Source: an uncultured Eubacterium sp.
GTDB lineage: Bacteria; Bacillota; Clostridia; Peptostreptococcales; Anaerovoracaceae
Assembly: GCA_900551775.1 (NCBI GenBank)
Contig: URXI01000082.1
Location: 1-13,758 of the forward strand
Direction: 5' to 3'
Length of the DNA stretch: 13,758 nucleotides
Of the stretch, positions 1-6,026 are shown piece by piece (position 1 is the first letter of the stretch; every line of letters starts with the position of its first letter). The notes below the pieces were generated by a model that saw nothing but the letters and a program-made list of their open reading frames with translations, was not told the origin of the DNA and did no database searches. The position numbers and the translations under genes are program-made.

Positions 1-32
1 CTTGAATTAACATTTGCCGTCTTAGCTGCCAT
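1..32 (-). CDS. Start of a small gene, possibly RelB/DinJ-family antitoxin (partial)
   Basis: Only the first ten complete codons are inside the window; they read M-A-A-K-T-A-N-V-N-S. An AGGTGG ribosome site lies just before the ATG, and a promoter with a perfect TATAAT box lies upstream. The opening M-A-x-K-T-A-N-(V/L)-N is typical of RelB/DinJ-type antitoxins, whose next residues are usually R-I/V-(D/E)-P. The inverted repeat over the promoter fits an autorepressed toxin-antitoxin operon. The start codon is well supported. The family call is an inference from very few residues, and any short cytoplasmic protein remains possible. Confidence 0.4.
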   Translation of the reverse strand, partial: MAAKTANVNS

Positions 33-63
33 AATCCCACCACCTTTCATCTTGGTTGATTAT

Positions 64-92
64 ATTATAGCCTATTGTGACGCAAAATACAA
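64..92 (-). promoter_or_regulatory. Promoter of the leftmost partial gene
   Basis: On the minus strand, TTGTAT (87-92) and a perfect TATAAT (64-69) are separated by 17 bp. They lie about 30 bp upstream of the ATG at 32. The -35 box is weak (3/6), which fits a promoter controlled by an overlapping factor. Confidence 0.6.
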
Positions 93-100
93 CACAATAG
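72..100. promoter_or_regulatory. Inverted repeat over the promoter, likely operator
   Basis: CTATTGTG (72-79) and CACAATAG (93-100) are perfect 8-bp inverted arms separated by 13 bp. They flank the -35 box and cover the promoter spacer. A dimeric repressor bound here would block RNA polymerase. Antitoxin autoregulation is the simplest reading, but the binding protein is not shown by the sequence. Confidence 0.5.
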
Positions 101-116
101 ATGTACATCATATCCA

Positions 117-147
117 CCAAAAAGCGCACCGTCTTCACAGGTGCGCT
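117..147 (-). terminator. Rho-independent terminator of the mtnA-scpAB operon
   Basis: The perfect 8-bp stem AGCGCACC/GGTGCGCT (123-130 and 140-147) has a 9-nt loop. On the minus strand it runs directly into TTTTT. It lies about 55 bp past the stop codon of the CpXC gene. Confidence 0.8.
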
Positions 148-172
148 GCTCTCTGCTTTTCGTCCATATGTC

Positions 173-195
173 AAAACGCTGCCAAAGCGGCAGCG
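173..195 (-). terminator. First terminator-like hairpin after the CpXC gene
   Basis: The 7-bp stem CGCTGCC/GGCAGCG (177-183 and 189-195) has a 5-nt loop and is followed by TTTT on the minus strand. It sits 8 bp after the stop codon. The T-tract is short, so this is probably the leaky first half of a tandem terminator, or a 3' end stabiliser. Confidence 0.55.
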
Positions 196-203
196 CCTGC
201 AAT

Positions 204-848
204 CTATTCCACCACGTCAATCCGTTCTGCCAGCCACTGGTCGTTGACCTCGGCATACTTGTTAGCCGGGATTGCCAGGGCGGACAAATAGTCGTCCTTC
301 AGCTGATTATATAGTTCATCGTCCACATTGACCGTCAGCTGCTCGCCGGCCGCATTGTCGTAGTCCCAGATGATAAAATATTCTTCCCCATTGTCGAAGA
401 AATACAGGAGGTCTCTGATTTTTACATCAGGCCACTCTTCCTTCATGTTTTCCACGATGATGGCCTTGTAAAGCTCCATGACCCGGTCGTCTCTGCCGCC
501 GTCAGCAAGCAAAATCTTCTCCAGCAGCTCAGCGCTGTTTCCAACCACACGGAAAATCGCCTCTTCGTCCAGGTCGCCCTCCGGCACTTCCAAGCTGTTC
601 AGCTGTTCCAGCAGATCCGCCTCGTGCTCCGGCGCCATGTAGATCGTCAGCTTCTTGTCTGGGTCCATGTACATCACCGGATATTCCACCAACGTCTCGT
701 CGCCGCACTCCGGACATTTGATCAGGAAAAACTCCCCGTTCATAATCTTCTCTTTGAACTCTGGGTCCGTGGAAACATCCACAAACTCGTTGAGATTCAT
801 CGTGATTTCGTGTTCACAATTGGGACACTTAAATTTCTCTTTCTCCAT
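204..848 (-). CDS. CpXC domain protein
   Basis: A 214-residue soluble protein. Two C-P-x-C pairs near the N-terminus (C8/C11 and C45/C48) are the hallmark of the CpXC domain and probably hold a zinc ion. Residues from about 60 onward are acidic, with no transmembrane segment or recognisable catalytic motif. The function of the family is unknown; such proteins are common in Firmicutes. It is the last gene of the operon. Its ATG overlaps the end of scpB by 20 bp, with a GAGGTGG ribosome site inside scpB, so translation is probably coupled. Two hairpin terminators follow. The domain call is firm; any link to chromosome segregation rests only on position next to scpAB. Confidence 0.8.
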   Translation of the reverse strand: MEKEKFKCPNCEHEITMNLNEFVDVSTDPEFKEKIMNGEFFLIKCPECGDETLVEYPVMYMDPDKKLTIYMAPEHEADLLEQLNSLEVPEGDLDEEAIFRVVGNSAELLEKILLADGGRDDRVMELYKAIIVENMKEEWPDVKIRDLLYFFDNGEEYFIIWDYDNAAGEQLTVNVDDELYNQLKDDYLSALAIPANKYAEVNDQWLAERIDVVE

Positions 849-1443
849 ACTCCACCTCTTCTATGGAAATCTGTTCCATACCGTTATCGTCGTCCTCCCC
901 TTCTTCTTCAGAAAGGTTGATCACCCCTTCGATATCCTCAATCTCCGGTAAATCCTTCAGACTGGTAAAACCGAAATTCTTCAAAAATGTATCGGTGGTT
1001 CCGTAGAGAATCGGCCTGCCGATCCCCTCAGATCTTCCCTTTGGCAGGATCAGGTCCTTCTTCAAAAGACCGTCGATGACCCTGTCGCATTTCACACCTC
1101 TGATGGCGTCAATCTCCCCTTTGGTCACTGGCTGCTTGTATGCGATAATGGCCAGAACCTCCAGAGCCGACTGCGATAACTTCTTCACTTTAACTGGTGT
1201 GCAGAGCCGTTCGATAAACTCCGCGTTTTCAGGCCGGGTCACAAACTGAAAAGATTTTCCCACCTGCCTGATGACGATGCCTCTTCCCTCCTGCTCATAT
1301 TCTTCCTGCAGTTCGAGAAAATAGGCAAGGGCATCCTCTTTACTAATATTAAATATATCTGCACAACTCTTCACGTCCAACGGCTGTCCCCAAATGAACA
1401 TCATGGACTCAAAGGCAGATTTAATCGTCTTCTTGCTATTCAT
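829..1443 (-). CDS. scpB: Segregation and condensation protein B
   Basis: ScpB dimerises and binds ScpA to form the non-SMC part of the SMC-ScpAB condensin, which organises and segregates the chromosome. The 204-residue product has the usual ScpB length and two winged-helix domains. The conserved core S-Q-S-A-L-E-V-L-A-I-I-A-Y-K-Q-P-V-T-K-G-E-I is obvious. The C-terminus is a strongly acidic tail, as in many ScpB proteins. The start at 1443 was chosen because GAGGAGG lies about 8 bp before it and M-N-S-K-K-T-I-K matches the family start; an in-frame extension to 1518 lies inside scpA and is not needed. The gene overlaps scpA by 8 bp and the CpXC gene by 20 bp. Confidence 0.95.
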   Translation of the reverse strand: MNSKKTIKSAFESMMFIWGQPLDVKSCADIFNISKEDALAYFLELQEEYEQEGRGIVIRQVGKSFQFVTRPENAEFIERLCTPVKVKKLSQSALEVLAIIAYKQPVTKGEIDAIRGVKCDRVIDGLLKKDLILPKGRSEGIGRPILYGTTDTFLKNFGFTSLKDLPEIEDIEGVINLSEEEGEDDDNGMEQISIEEVEYGEREI

Positions 1444-2209
1444 CTGCGCCGACCTCCTCAAATTTTCGTTCACCTGGTACCACTGTAATTTCCCCATAAA
1501 CGCTTCGCTGATCTGCATCCAGATACTTGTCCCTTATCATCTGCAGGACAGAGACAAAGGTGACGACGATGTCATACCGGTCTTTTTTGTTAGGAATCAG
1601 CTCCTTCAGGCTCAGCTTCTGAATCCCCCGCAGGAATACGTTTTTGAAACGGTCTTTGATGTAGACCATGCGGCTTTCTATGGTCGCCTTTTCCCGCTCC
1701 ACCTTCGTATAGTGGGCGCGCACCTCTTCTTCTCGTTTTTTCTTGCGCAGGAACTGATCAAAGGCGTTGGCAAATTTCTTGATGTCCAGGTCCAGGTATT
1801 CGTCCGGTTGATTGAGATACTCCGAAATGTCTTCTTGGGGTTTTTCGTAGATCAGGGACATGTAGTCCTCTCGCTCCTTCAGTTCTTCTGCACCCCGCTT
1901 GTACTTCTTGTATTCCAGCAACCGTTCCACCAGTTCACTTCTAGGGTCTTCCTCCAGCAGCACTTCACCTTCCACCGTCGCCCGCGGCAGAATCATCTTT
2001 GATTTGATGTCGATCAAAGTGGCAGCCAGCACCATAAATTCGGTCGCCACATTAAAGTCCATAGACTTCATCTCTTCGATGTAAGTGAGGTATTGCTTCG
2101 TAATCTCCGAAATCTGTATGTCATAAATGCTCATCTGCGCATTCTCTATCAAATACACGAGCAGGTCAAAAGGCCCTTCAAAGGACTGCAGCCTAACCTT
2201 GTAACTCAT
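1436..2209 (-). CDS. scpA: Segregation and condensation protein A
   Basis: ScpA is the kleisin that bridges the SMC heads and binds an ScpB dimer. The 257-residue protein starts M-S-Y-K-V-R-L-Q-S-F-E-G-P-F-D-L-L, the classic ScpA N-terminus that contacts the SMC neck. A charged central linker and a C-terminal winged helix that contacts the SMC cap follow. Its ATG overlaps the stop of the upstream EamA transporter gene in an ATGA, and an AGGGGAGAAGG ribosome site lies inside that gene. Translation is therefore likely coupled to a transporter gene, an unusual neighbour for this housekeeping pair. Identification is secure. Confidence 0.96.
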   Translation of the reverse strand: MSYKVRLQSFEGPFDLLVYLIENAQMSIYDIQISEITKQYLTYIEEMKSMDFNVATEFMVLAATLIDIKSKMILPRATVEGEVLLEEDPRSELVERLLEYKKYKRGAEELKEREDYMSLIYEKPQEDISEYLNQPDEYLDLDIKKFANAFDQFLRKKKREEEVRAHYTKVEREKATIESRMVYIKDRFKNVFLRGIQKLSLKELIPNKKDRYDIVVTFVSVLQMIRDKYLDADQRSVYGEITVVPGERKFEEVGADE

Positions 2210-3129
2210 ACCTTCTCCCCTTCTTCTGCTTCCTTTTCCGCCAGGCCCGTATAATAATTATAGTACAAAAGCCCGATGACCACAACTGCACAGCCGATGA
2301 TCTGCCAGGAGGTCGGCACCTGTCCCAGGAAAATCACGCCCATGATGATAGCAGAAACGCACTCCCCCGATTCCCAAGCTGAGACATAGAGAGAGTCCAC
2401 ATGGCCGAAGCAGAGATTGAACACGGCATGAGCGCCAATCTGGCATACCAGCGTCAGACCGATGATATATACGTAGTCCGTAGTCGAATATCCGAAGACC
2501 GGCGTCTTTGTAACCACCATCCCTACGGCAAAACAGATCCAGCAGGCGAGAAAGACCAGGAACACATAAGCGCTGCCCGATACCTCTTTTCTCACTTCAT
2601 TTCCGACTGTGAAGTACAAGCCCATGAACATGGCGGCGAGGAATGCCAGCACATCTCCGGCAAAGTTGCTAGCCGACAGCTGTCTGAAATCAAGCCCCGC
2701 GATCAAGGCGCCTCCCAGCAAAGCCAGGATGATGCCCATGACGGGACGCACCCCCACCTTTCTGCGAAAGACGAAGATGGTGATGACCAGGACAATCAGA
2801 GGATGCAGCGCCGCCAGCACAGAGGCGCTGCCGATATCCGTCAGCTTGACGGCATTGAACCAGGTGAAAAAGTGGAGGAACAAAAACGCCCCTGCCACAA
2901 AGGTCCATATGTAATTTTTGATTGAAATTTTCTTCAGCACGTCTCTCTGCTTTAATAAAACCGGGATAGCAAAGACGGGCATTCCCAGGCTCAGTCTCCA
3001 AAACCCGATGGCCATGGATGGCGCTTCGATGACGCTGCCAAAGATTCCCGATGATGATCCCGCCACCACAGCAAAGACGACGATAATTTTTACGTAGCGG
3101 GCCAGAAAGCCCTGTTTTTTATTTTCCAT
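2206..3129 (-). CDS. EamA-family (DMT superfamily) transporter, second of a tandem pair
   Basis: A 307-residue membrane protein with about ten hydrophobic segments arranged as two EamA repeats, the normal size for a drug/metabolite transporter. Its opening K-I-I-V-V-F-A-V-V-A-G-S-S-S-G-I-F-G is the first helix. The C-terminal repeat carries the usual E-x-x-x-S-A-I-I-M-G-V-I-F-L-G pattern, and the tail is short, charged and cytoplasmic. DMT proteins export or import small metabolites such as amino acids or nucleosides, and the substrate cannot be read from sequence. An AAGGA ribosome site supports the start. It overlaps the upstream EamA gene by 11 bp and scpA by 4 bp. Confidence 0.88.
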   Translation of the reverse strand: MENKKQGFLARYVKIIVVFAVVAGSSSGIFGSVIEAPSMAIGFWRLSLGMPVFAIPVLLKQRDVLKKISIKNYIWTFVAGAFLFLHFFTWFNAVKLTDIGSASVLAALHPLIVLVITIFVFRRKVGVRPVMGIILALLGGALIAGLDFRQLSASNFAGDVLAFLAAMFMGLYFTVGNEVRKEVSGSAYVFLVFLACWICFAVGMVVTKTPVFGYSTTDYVYIIGLTLVCQIGAHAVFNLCFGHVDSLYVSAWESGECVSAIIMGVIFLGQVPTSWQIIGCAVVVIGLLYYNYYTGLAEKEAEEGEKV

Positions 3130-4060
3130 TCTTTATGATTCCTTCTTTAGTATTTCCAGAAAGCTGACAAATGCATACCCCTGCAATGATCAGTGCAGCG
3201 GTCAGAATCTTCACTGGTTGTAAAGTTTCTCCTAAAATCAAAGTCGCCAGAACAAAGGAGAAAATCGGCACCAAATTGATAAAAACTGCCGTCCTGGCCG
3301 GTCCGATTTCTTTGATGGCAACCTGCTGCATCAAGTAAGAAAAACAGGATGGGAAAATTGCCATGAATACGACGGCAATATAAGCCTCTGCCGGTACGCC
3401 GGGCAGAAATTCCCACGGCTTCTCCAAAAGCACAAATGGTATCAGCACTAAGGTACATACCAAAAAACTGTAGTAGGTGATGGCAACAGGAGAAATCCCT
3501 GCACATCTGCTTTTGCTGTAAACGCCGTAAGCCGCCCACACGACCACCGCCAGGCACATGATCAAATCCCCTTTGTTCAGTTCAAAGGCAGCCAGTACCG
3601 ACAAATCGCCTGCAGTAATGGTCAGCACCACGCCAAAAAGCGATAGGACGATACCCAGAACCTGCTTCAGCGGCAGCTTTTGTTTCAGAAAAGCCAGTGC
3701 CAGCAAAGCCGTCACCACCGGATTGGTCGCCCCGATAATCGACGAATTGATCGCCGTGGTATACTTCAGCGACAAAAAGAAAAAGATGTGGTATCCTACC
3801 ATGCCGACGATACCTGTAAAGAGGAACTTCTTAAGATCTGTCTTCTGAAATATGTATTTTTCCTCCGGATTCTTTGCCTCCATATATTTTTTGATGAAGC
3901 CCATGGCAACTGTCGCCACGACAAATCTTCCGAAGGTCAACGATACGGTCGGAATGTAGGGCACTGCGAATTTCCCGGCGATAAAGGCGCCTGACCAGCA
4001 GAACGCTGCCAGCACCATCAGTATGTAAATTCTAGCATTTGATTTTGTTGTAGCTTCCAT
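3119..4060 (-). CDS. EamA-family (DMT superfamily) transporter, first of a tandem pair
   Basis: A 313-residue protein with about ten transmembrane helices in two EamA repeats. It starts with the typical A-A-F-C-W-S-G-A-F-I-A-G-K-F motif of helix 1 and has P-A-R-T-A-V-F-I-N-L-V-P-I-F-S in the second repeat. The start at 4060 follows the mtnA stop as TAA-AT-ATG with no Shine-Dalgarno site, suggesting termination-reinitiation from mtnA. An upstream in-frame ATG at 4108, inside mtnA, has a close AAAGGA box and would add 16 residues. The direct position after mtnA suggests its substrate may relate to methylthio- or deoxy-sugar metabolism, but this is a guess. Confidence 0.88.
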   Translation of the reverse strand: MEATTKSNARIYILMVLAAFCWSGAFIAGKFAVPYIPTVSLTFGRFVVATVAMGFIKKYMEAKNPEEKYIFQKTDLKKFLFTGIVGMVGYHIFFFLSLKYTTAINSSIIGATNPVVTALLALAFLKQKLPLKQVLGIVLSLFGVVLTITAGDLSVLAAFELNKGDLIMCLAVVVWAAYGVYSKSRCAGISPVAITYYSFLVCTLVLIPFVLLEKPWEFLPGVPAEAYIAVVFMAIFPSCFSYLMQQVAIKEIGPARTAVFINLVPIFSFVLATLILGETLQPVKILTAALIIAGVCICQLSGNTKEGIIKNGK

Positions 4061-4062
4061 AT

Positions 4063-5112
4063 TTATTTGAACAGCGCCGCCAAGCTCTCTTCGTATGGCG
4101 GTCTGCATATTCCTTTCTCTGTAATCACTGCGGTAATATATTTTGCCGGCGTCACGTCAAAGGACGGATTGTAGGTCTTCACCCCCTCTGGCGCCATGGG
4201 CTTTTCGTACCACATCTTGTAGATTTCTTCTCCATCACGGAGTTCGATATGAATGTCATCGCCCGTAGGCGTATCCATATCAATCGTGGAAGTCGGCACA
4301 TACATATAAAACGGAATGCCGTACTCCTTTGCCAAAATTGCGACGCCCGACGTGCCAATTTTGTTGGCGCCGTCTCCATTGGCTGCCATGCGGTCACAGC
4401 CCACGACCACGGCATCGATCCAGCCGTTTTTCATGACGATGGACGCCATGTTGTCGCAGATCAAAGTCACGTCAATCCCGGACCTGTCAAGTTCCCAGCT
4501 GGTCAGCCGCGCTCCCTGCAAAAGCGGCCTCGTCTCGTCTGCAAAGACCTTGAAATCATAGCCCCTTTCCTGCCCAAGGTAAATCGGCGCCAGACAGGTG
4601 CCGTACTTCGCTGTTGCAATGGTGCCAGCGTTACAATGGGTCAGAATCCCCATGCCCGGTTTGAGCAGCGACAGCCCGTATTCTCCCATGGCATAACATG
4701 CCGCCTCATCTTCCCGGCGGATCGCTTCTGCCTCGTCAAAGAGGGCAGACTTAGCTGCCGCCACGTCGACTCGCCCTAAGGCTTCGAACTTGTCCCACAT
4801 GCGGGTAAGCGCCCATGCCAGATTCACCGCCGTAGGTCTGGCCGTCACCAGATAGTCCTTGGCATCTTTTAATTGAACCGCAAAGTCGTCGATATCTGTA
4901 CCCTGAAAGTCCCTCACTGACAAGTACAACCCATAGGCGGCCGCAACACCGATCGCAGGCGCCCCTCTGACCTTCAGCTTGTAGATCGCCTCCCAGACAT
5001 CCTCCTTGGTGTGCATCTCTTCGTAGACCTCTTCACCAGGTAAGCGCGTCTGATCCAAAACCAACATCTTATTATCTATATATTTCACTGGTGCGATTTC
5101 AAATACCTTCAT
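4063..5112 (-). CDS. mtnA: S-methyl-5-thioribose-1-phosphate isomerase
   Basis: MtnA converts methylthioribose-1-phosphate to methylthioribulose-1-phosphate in salvage of the methylthioadenosine left by polyamine synthesis; in some bacteria it also acts on 5-deoxyribose-1-phosphate. The 349-residue length is normal for the eIF2B-like family. Key motifs are R-G-A-P-A-I-G (substrate loop), T-H-C-N-A-G (catalytic Cys), D-E-T-R-P-L-L-Q-G-A-R-L-T and G-C-D-R-M-A-A-N-G-D-G-A-N-K-I-G-T (catalytic Asp). The start M-K-V-F-E-I at 5112 has an AGGTGG box and lies about 25 bp after the predicted transcription start. An alternative ATG at 5145 overlaps the -10 box and is rejected. No other salvage gene is nearby. 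Confidence 0.92.
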   Translation of the reverse strand: MKVFEIAPVKYIDNKMLVLDQTRLPGEEVYEEMHTKEDVWEAIYKLKVRGAPAIGVAAAYGLYLSVRDFQGTDIDDFAVQLKDAKDYLVTARPTAVNLAWALTRMWDKFEALGRVDVAAAKSALFDEAEAIRREDEAACYAMGEYGLSLLKPGMGILTHCNAGTIATAKYGTCLAPIYLGQERGYDFKVFADETRPLLQGARLTSWELDRSGIDVTLICDNMASIVMKNGWIDAVVVGCDRMAANGDGANKIGTSGVAILAKEYGIPFYMYVPTSTIDMDTPTGDDIHIELRDGEEIYKMWYEKPMAPEGVKTYNPSFDVTPAKYITAVITEKGICRPPYEESLAALFK

Positions 5113-5143
5113 CTCTCCACCTGCCTGCTTTGTTATAGCGTTC

Positions 5144-5173
5144 ATTATACCATTAATCTTCCCCTCTTCGCAA
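5144..5173 (-). promoter_or_regulatory. Promoter of the mtnA-EamA-EamA-scpAB-CpXC operon
   Basis: On the minus strand, TTGCGA (5168-5173) and a perfect TATAAT (5144-5149) are separated by 18 bp. Transcription would start near 5137, giving a leader of about 25 nt that contains only the ribosome site. The -35 box lies inside the second of two TGCGAAGARGG direct repeats placed 21 bp apart (5183-5193 and 5162-5172). Confidence 0.65.
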
Positions 5174-5191
5174 GGGGTATCACCTTCTTCG

Positions 5192-5208
5192 CACGGCAAA
5201 CCCATGAA
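5192..5208 (-). repeat. 17-bp dispersed element, copy 1
   Basis: The minus strand reads TTCATGGGTTTGCCGTG, differing by one base from the copies at 5590-5606 and 12671-12687. Its gene-proximal end is 18 bp upstream of the mtnA -35 box. It continues into GCGAAGAAGG, whose complement is also found in the hairpin at 5597-5623. Confidence 0.7.
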
Positions 5209-5589
5209 AAAAACAGACAAGATAAATACCGTTGGCCTGCACAGGTTTTGGGATGTAAAAAACGCTGGATGCCAGTGCAGATATATGCGCATGAACCAGG
5301 TAATCCGCCATAGATGCTTGTTTTTTGATCAGTTCAGGCTCTTTTTCGAGAAATATAAGCCTGTTTTTGGTCAAGTAACCATAAAATGTAAAAAAGTGCG
5401 AATGGACTAGTAATTTATATAATAGAAATCTTCTGTATTAAAACATGTTTTTGGGCTTAATCCAGTCAAATTTGAGCTATTTTGTTCCCGGGAGAGATTA
5501 CTGAAAGCTGAAGCCTGCCATAAATGCACTTAAAATTGCTCGTTTCCGGCACTTTTTCCGGATTTAAGCCAAGGGTTATATTTTAGGGT

Positions 5590-5606
5590 TTCATGCGTTT
5601 GCCGTG
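5590..5606 (+). repeat. 17-bp dispersed element, copy 2
   Basis: TTCATGCGTTTGCCGTG is identical to the copy at 12671-12687. Its second half is the left arm of the hairpin at 5597-5623. Confidence 0.7.
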
Positions 5607-5623
5607 CCTTCTTCGCGGCAAAC
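5597..5623. repeat. Strong hairpin formed by two opposed element copies
   Basis: GTTTGCCGTG (5597-5606) pairs with CGCGGCAAAC (5614-5623) over 10 bp with one G-T wobble, around a CCTTCTT loop. Neither strand has a T-run after it, so it is not an intrinsic terminator. The right arm with its CCTTCTTCGC start is a 2-bp-deleted copy of the sequence at 5183-5204. Confidence 0.7.
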
Positions 5624-5700
5624 CCAGCAGAACTATTTTCAATTATGCAGATCCTCAAAAATTCCTCAGTTCTCCGTAATCGTTTCTTATTTTTAGCTGG

Positions 5701-5827
5701 TTTTTGCGTAACTGTCATCTATAAGGATAAGTGCGGTTACGCAGATTCCCCTTCAAAGATGGCTTCTATACAACTATCAGATGATATGCCGTCATTTTTG
5801 CGTAACCCGAAGCCTCTGATTACGCAA
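5701..5827. repeat. Cluster of TGCGTAAC direct and inverted repeats
   Basis: TTTTTGCGTAAC occurs exactly at 5701-5712 and 5795-5806. Each copy is followed by an inverted partner: GTTACGCA at 5736-5743 and TTACGCAA at 5820-5827. Both give perfect 8-bp inverted arms, with spacers of 23 and 14 bp. Weaker relatives lie at 5674-5681 (CCGTAATC), 5851-5858 (CCGTAACC) and 5880-5890 (TTTGCATAACT). No function is evident. Confidence 0.7.
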
Positions 5828-5888
5828 TACTGTCAATAATTCACTCTCTTCCGTAACCTATTTTGACTTATCACCCGAATTTGCATAA

Positions 5889-5932
5889 CTGCGCCTTCGA
5901 TCCTTAACCTGCGCCCAGACTCCTTAAACTGC
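5889..5932. repeat. Two-and-a-fraction copies of a 20-bp tandem repeat
   Basis: CTGCGCC-N5-TCCTTAA is repeated head to tail at 5889-5908 and 5909-5928. It is followed by CTGC starting a third, diverged unit. The five central bases differ between the units. Confidence 0.6.
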
Positions 5933-5968
5933 ACATTGGAGCACCCTGCTCCGATGGAGGAATACACG

Positions 5969-5997
5969 AAAAACGGAGGGCCGCAAGCAGCTCTCCG
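5969..5997 (-). terminator. Terminator after the NSS transporter gene
   Basis: On the minus strand a stem with outer arms CGGAG/CTCCG and inner paired bases (5974-5997, one internal mismatch) is followed by TTTTT. It lies about 30 bp past the stop codon of the transporter gene and closes the methyltransferase operon. Confidence 0.7.
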
Positions 5998-6026
5998 CGA
6001 AAAAAATCCGAACCAGACAATGAAAG

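Larger units (their letters stand above)
5174..5968. other. Repeat-rich intergenic region without a convincing gene
   Basis: About 800 bp lies between the mtnA promoter and the terminator of the transporter operon. Short open frames are present on both strands, but none has a good ribosome site, a recognisable product or coding-like composition. The stretch holds two copies of a 17-bp dispersed element, a strong hairpin at 5597-5623, a cluster of TGCGTAAC direct and inverted repeats at 5701-5827, and a 20-bp tandem repeat at 5889-5932. The base composition is richer in A and T than the flanking genes. It most resembles an accumulation of dispersed intergenic repeats. Confidence 0.6.

Noticed and set aside
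5113..5292. 60-residue N-terminal extension of MtnA
   Set aside because: The extension would be translated from upstream of the predicted promoter, contains the -10 box, and does not match the family N-terminus.
5180..5374. 64-codon open frame upstream of mtnA
   Set aside because: Ends over the mtnA promoter region, has no good ribosome site and no family resemblance; possibly a fossil or repeat sequence.
5597..5623. Intrinsic terminator
   Set aside because: The stem is strong, but neither strand has a T-run directly after it.
5530..5718. 62-codon open frame on the minus strand in the intergenic region
   Set aside because: No ribosome site, composition reflects the repeats (hairpin arms are read as codons), and no recognisable product.
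5645..5839. 64-codon open frame on the plus strand
   Set aside because: No Shine-Dalgarno site before the ATG, and it runs through the TGCGTAAC repeat cluster; the apparent repeats in the peptide come from the DNA repeats.
5889..5932. CRISPR array
   Set aside because: The units are 20 bp with only 5 variable bases and just two to three copies; there are no proper spacers and no cas genes.
5938..5952. Small hairpin GGAGCA-CCC-TGCTCC
   Set aside because: Too short and with no T-tract or context to assign a role; the adjacent hairpin at 5974-5997 is the better terminator.
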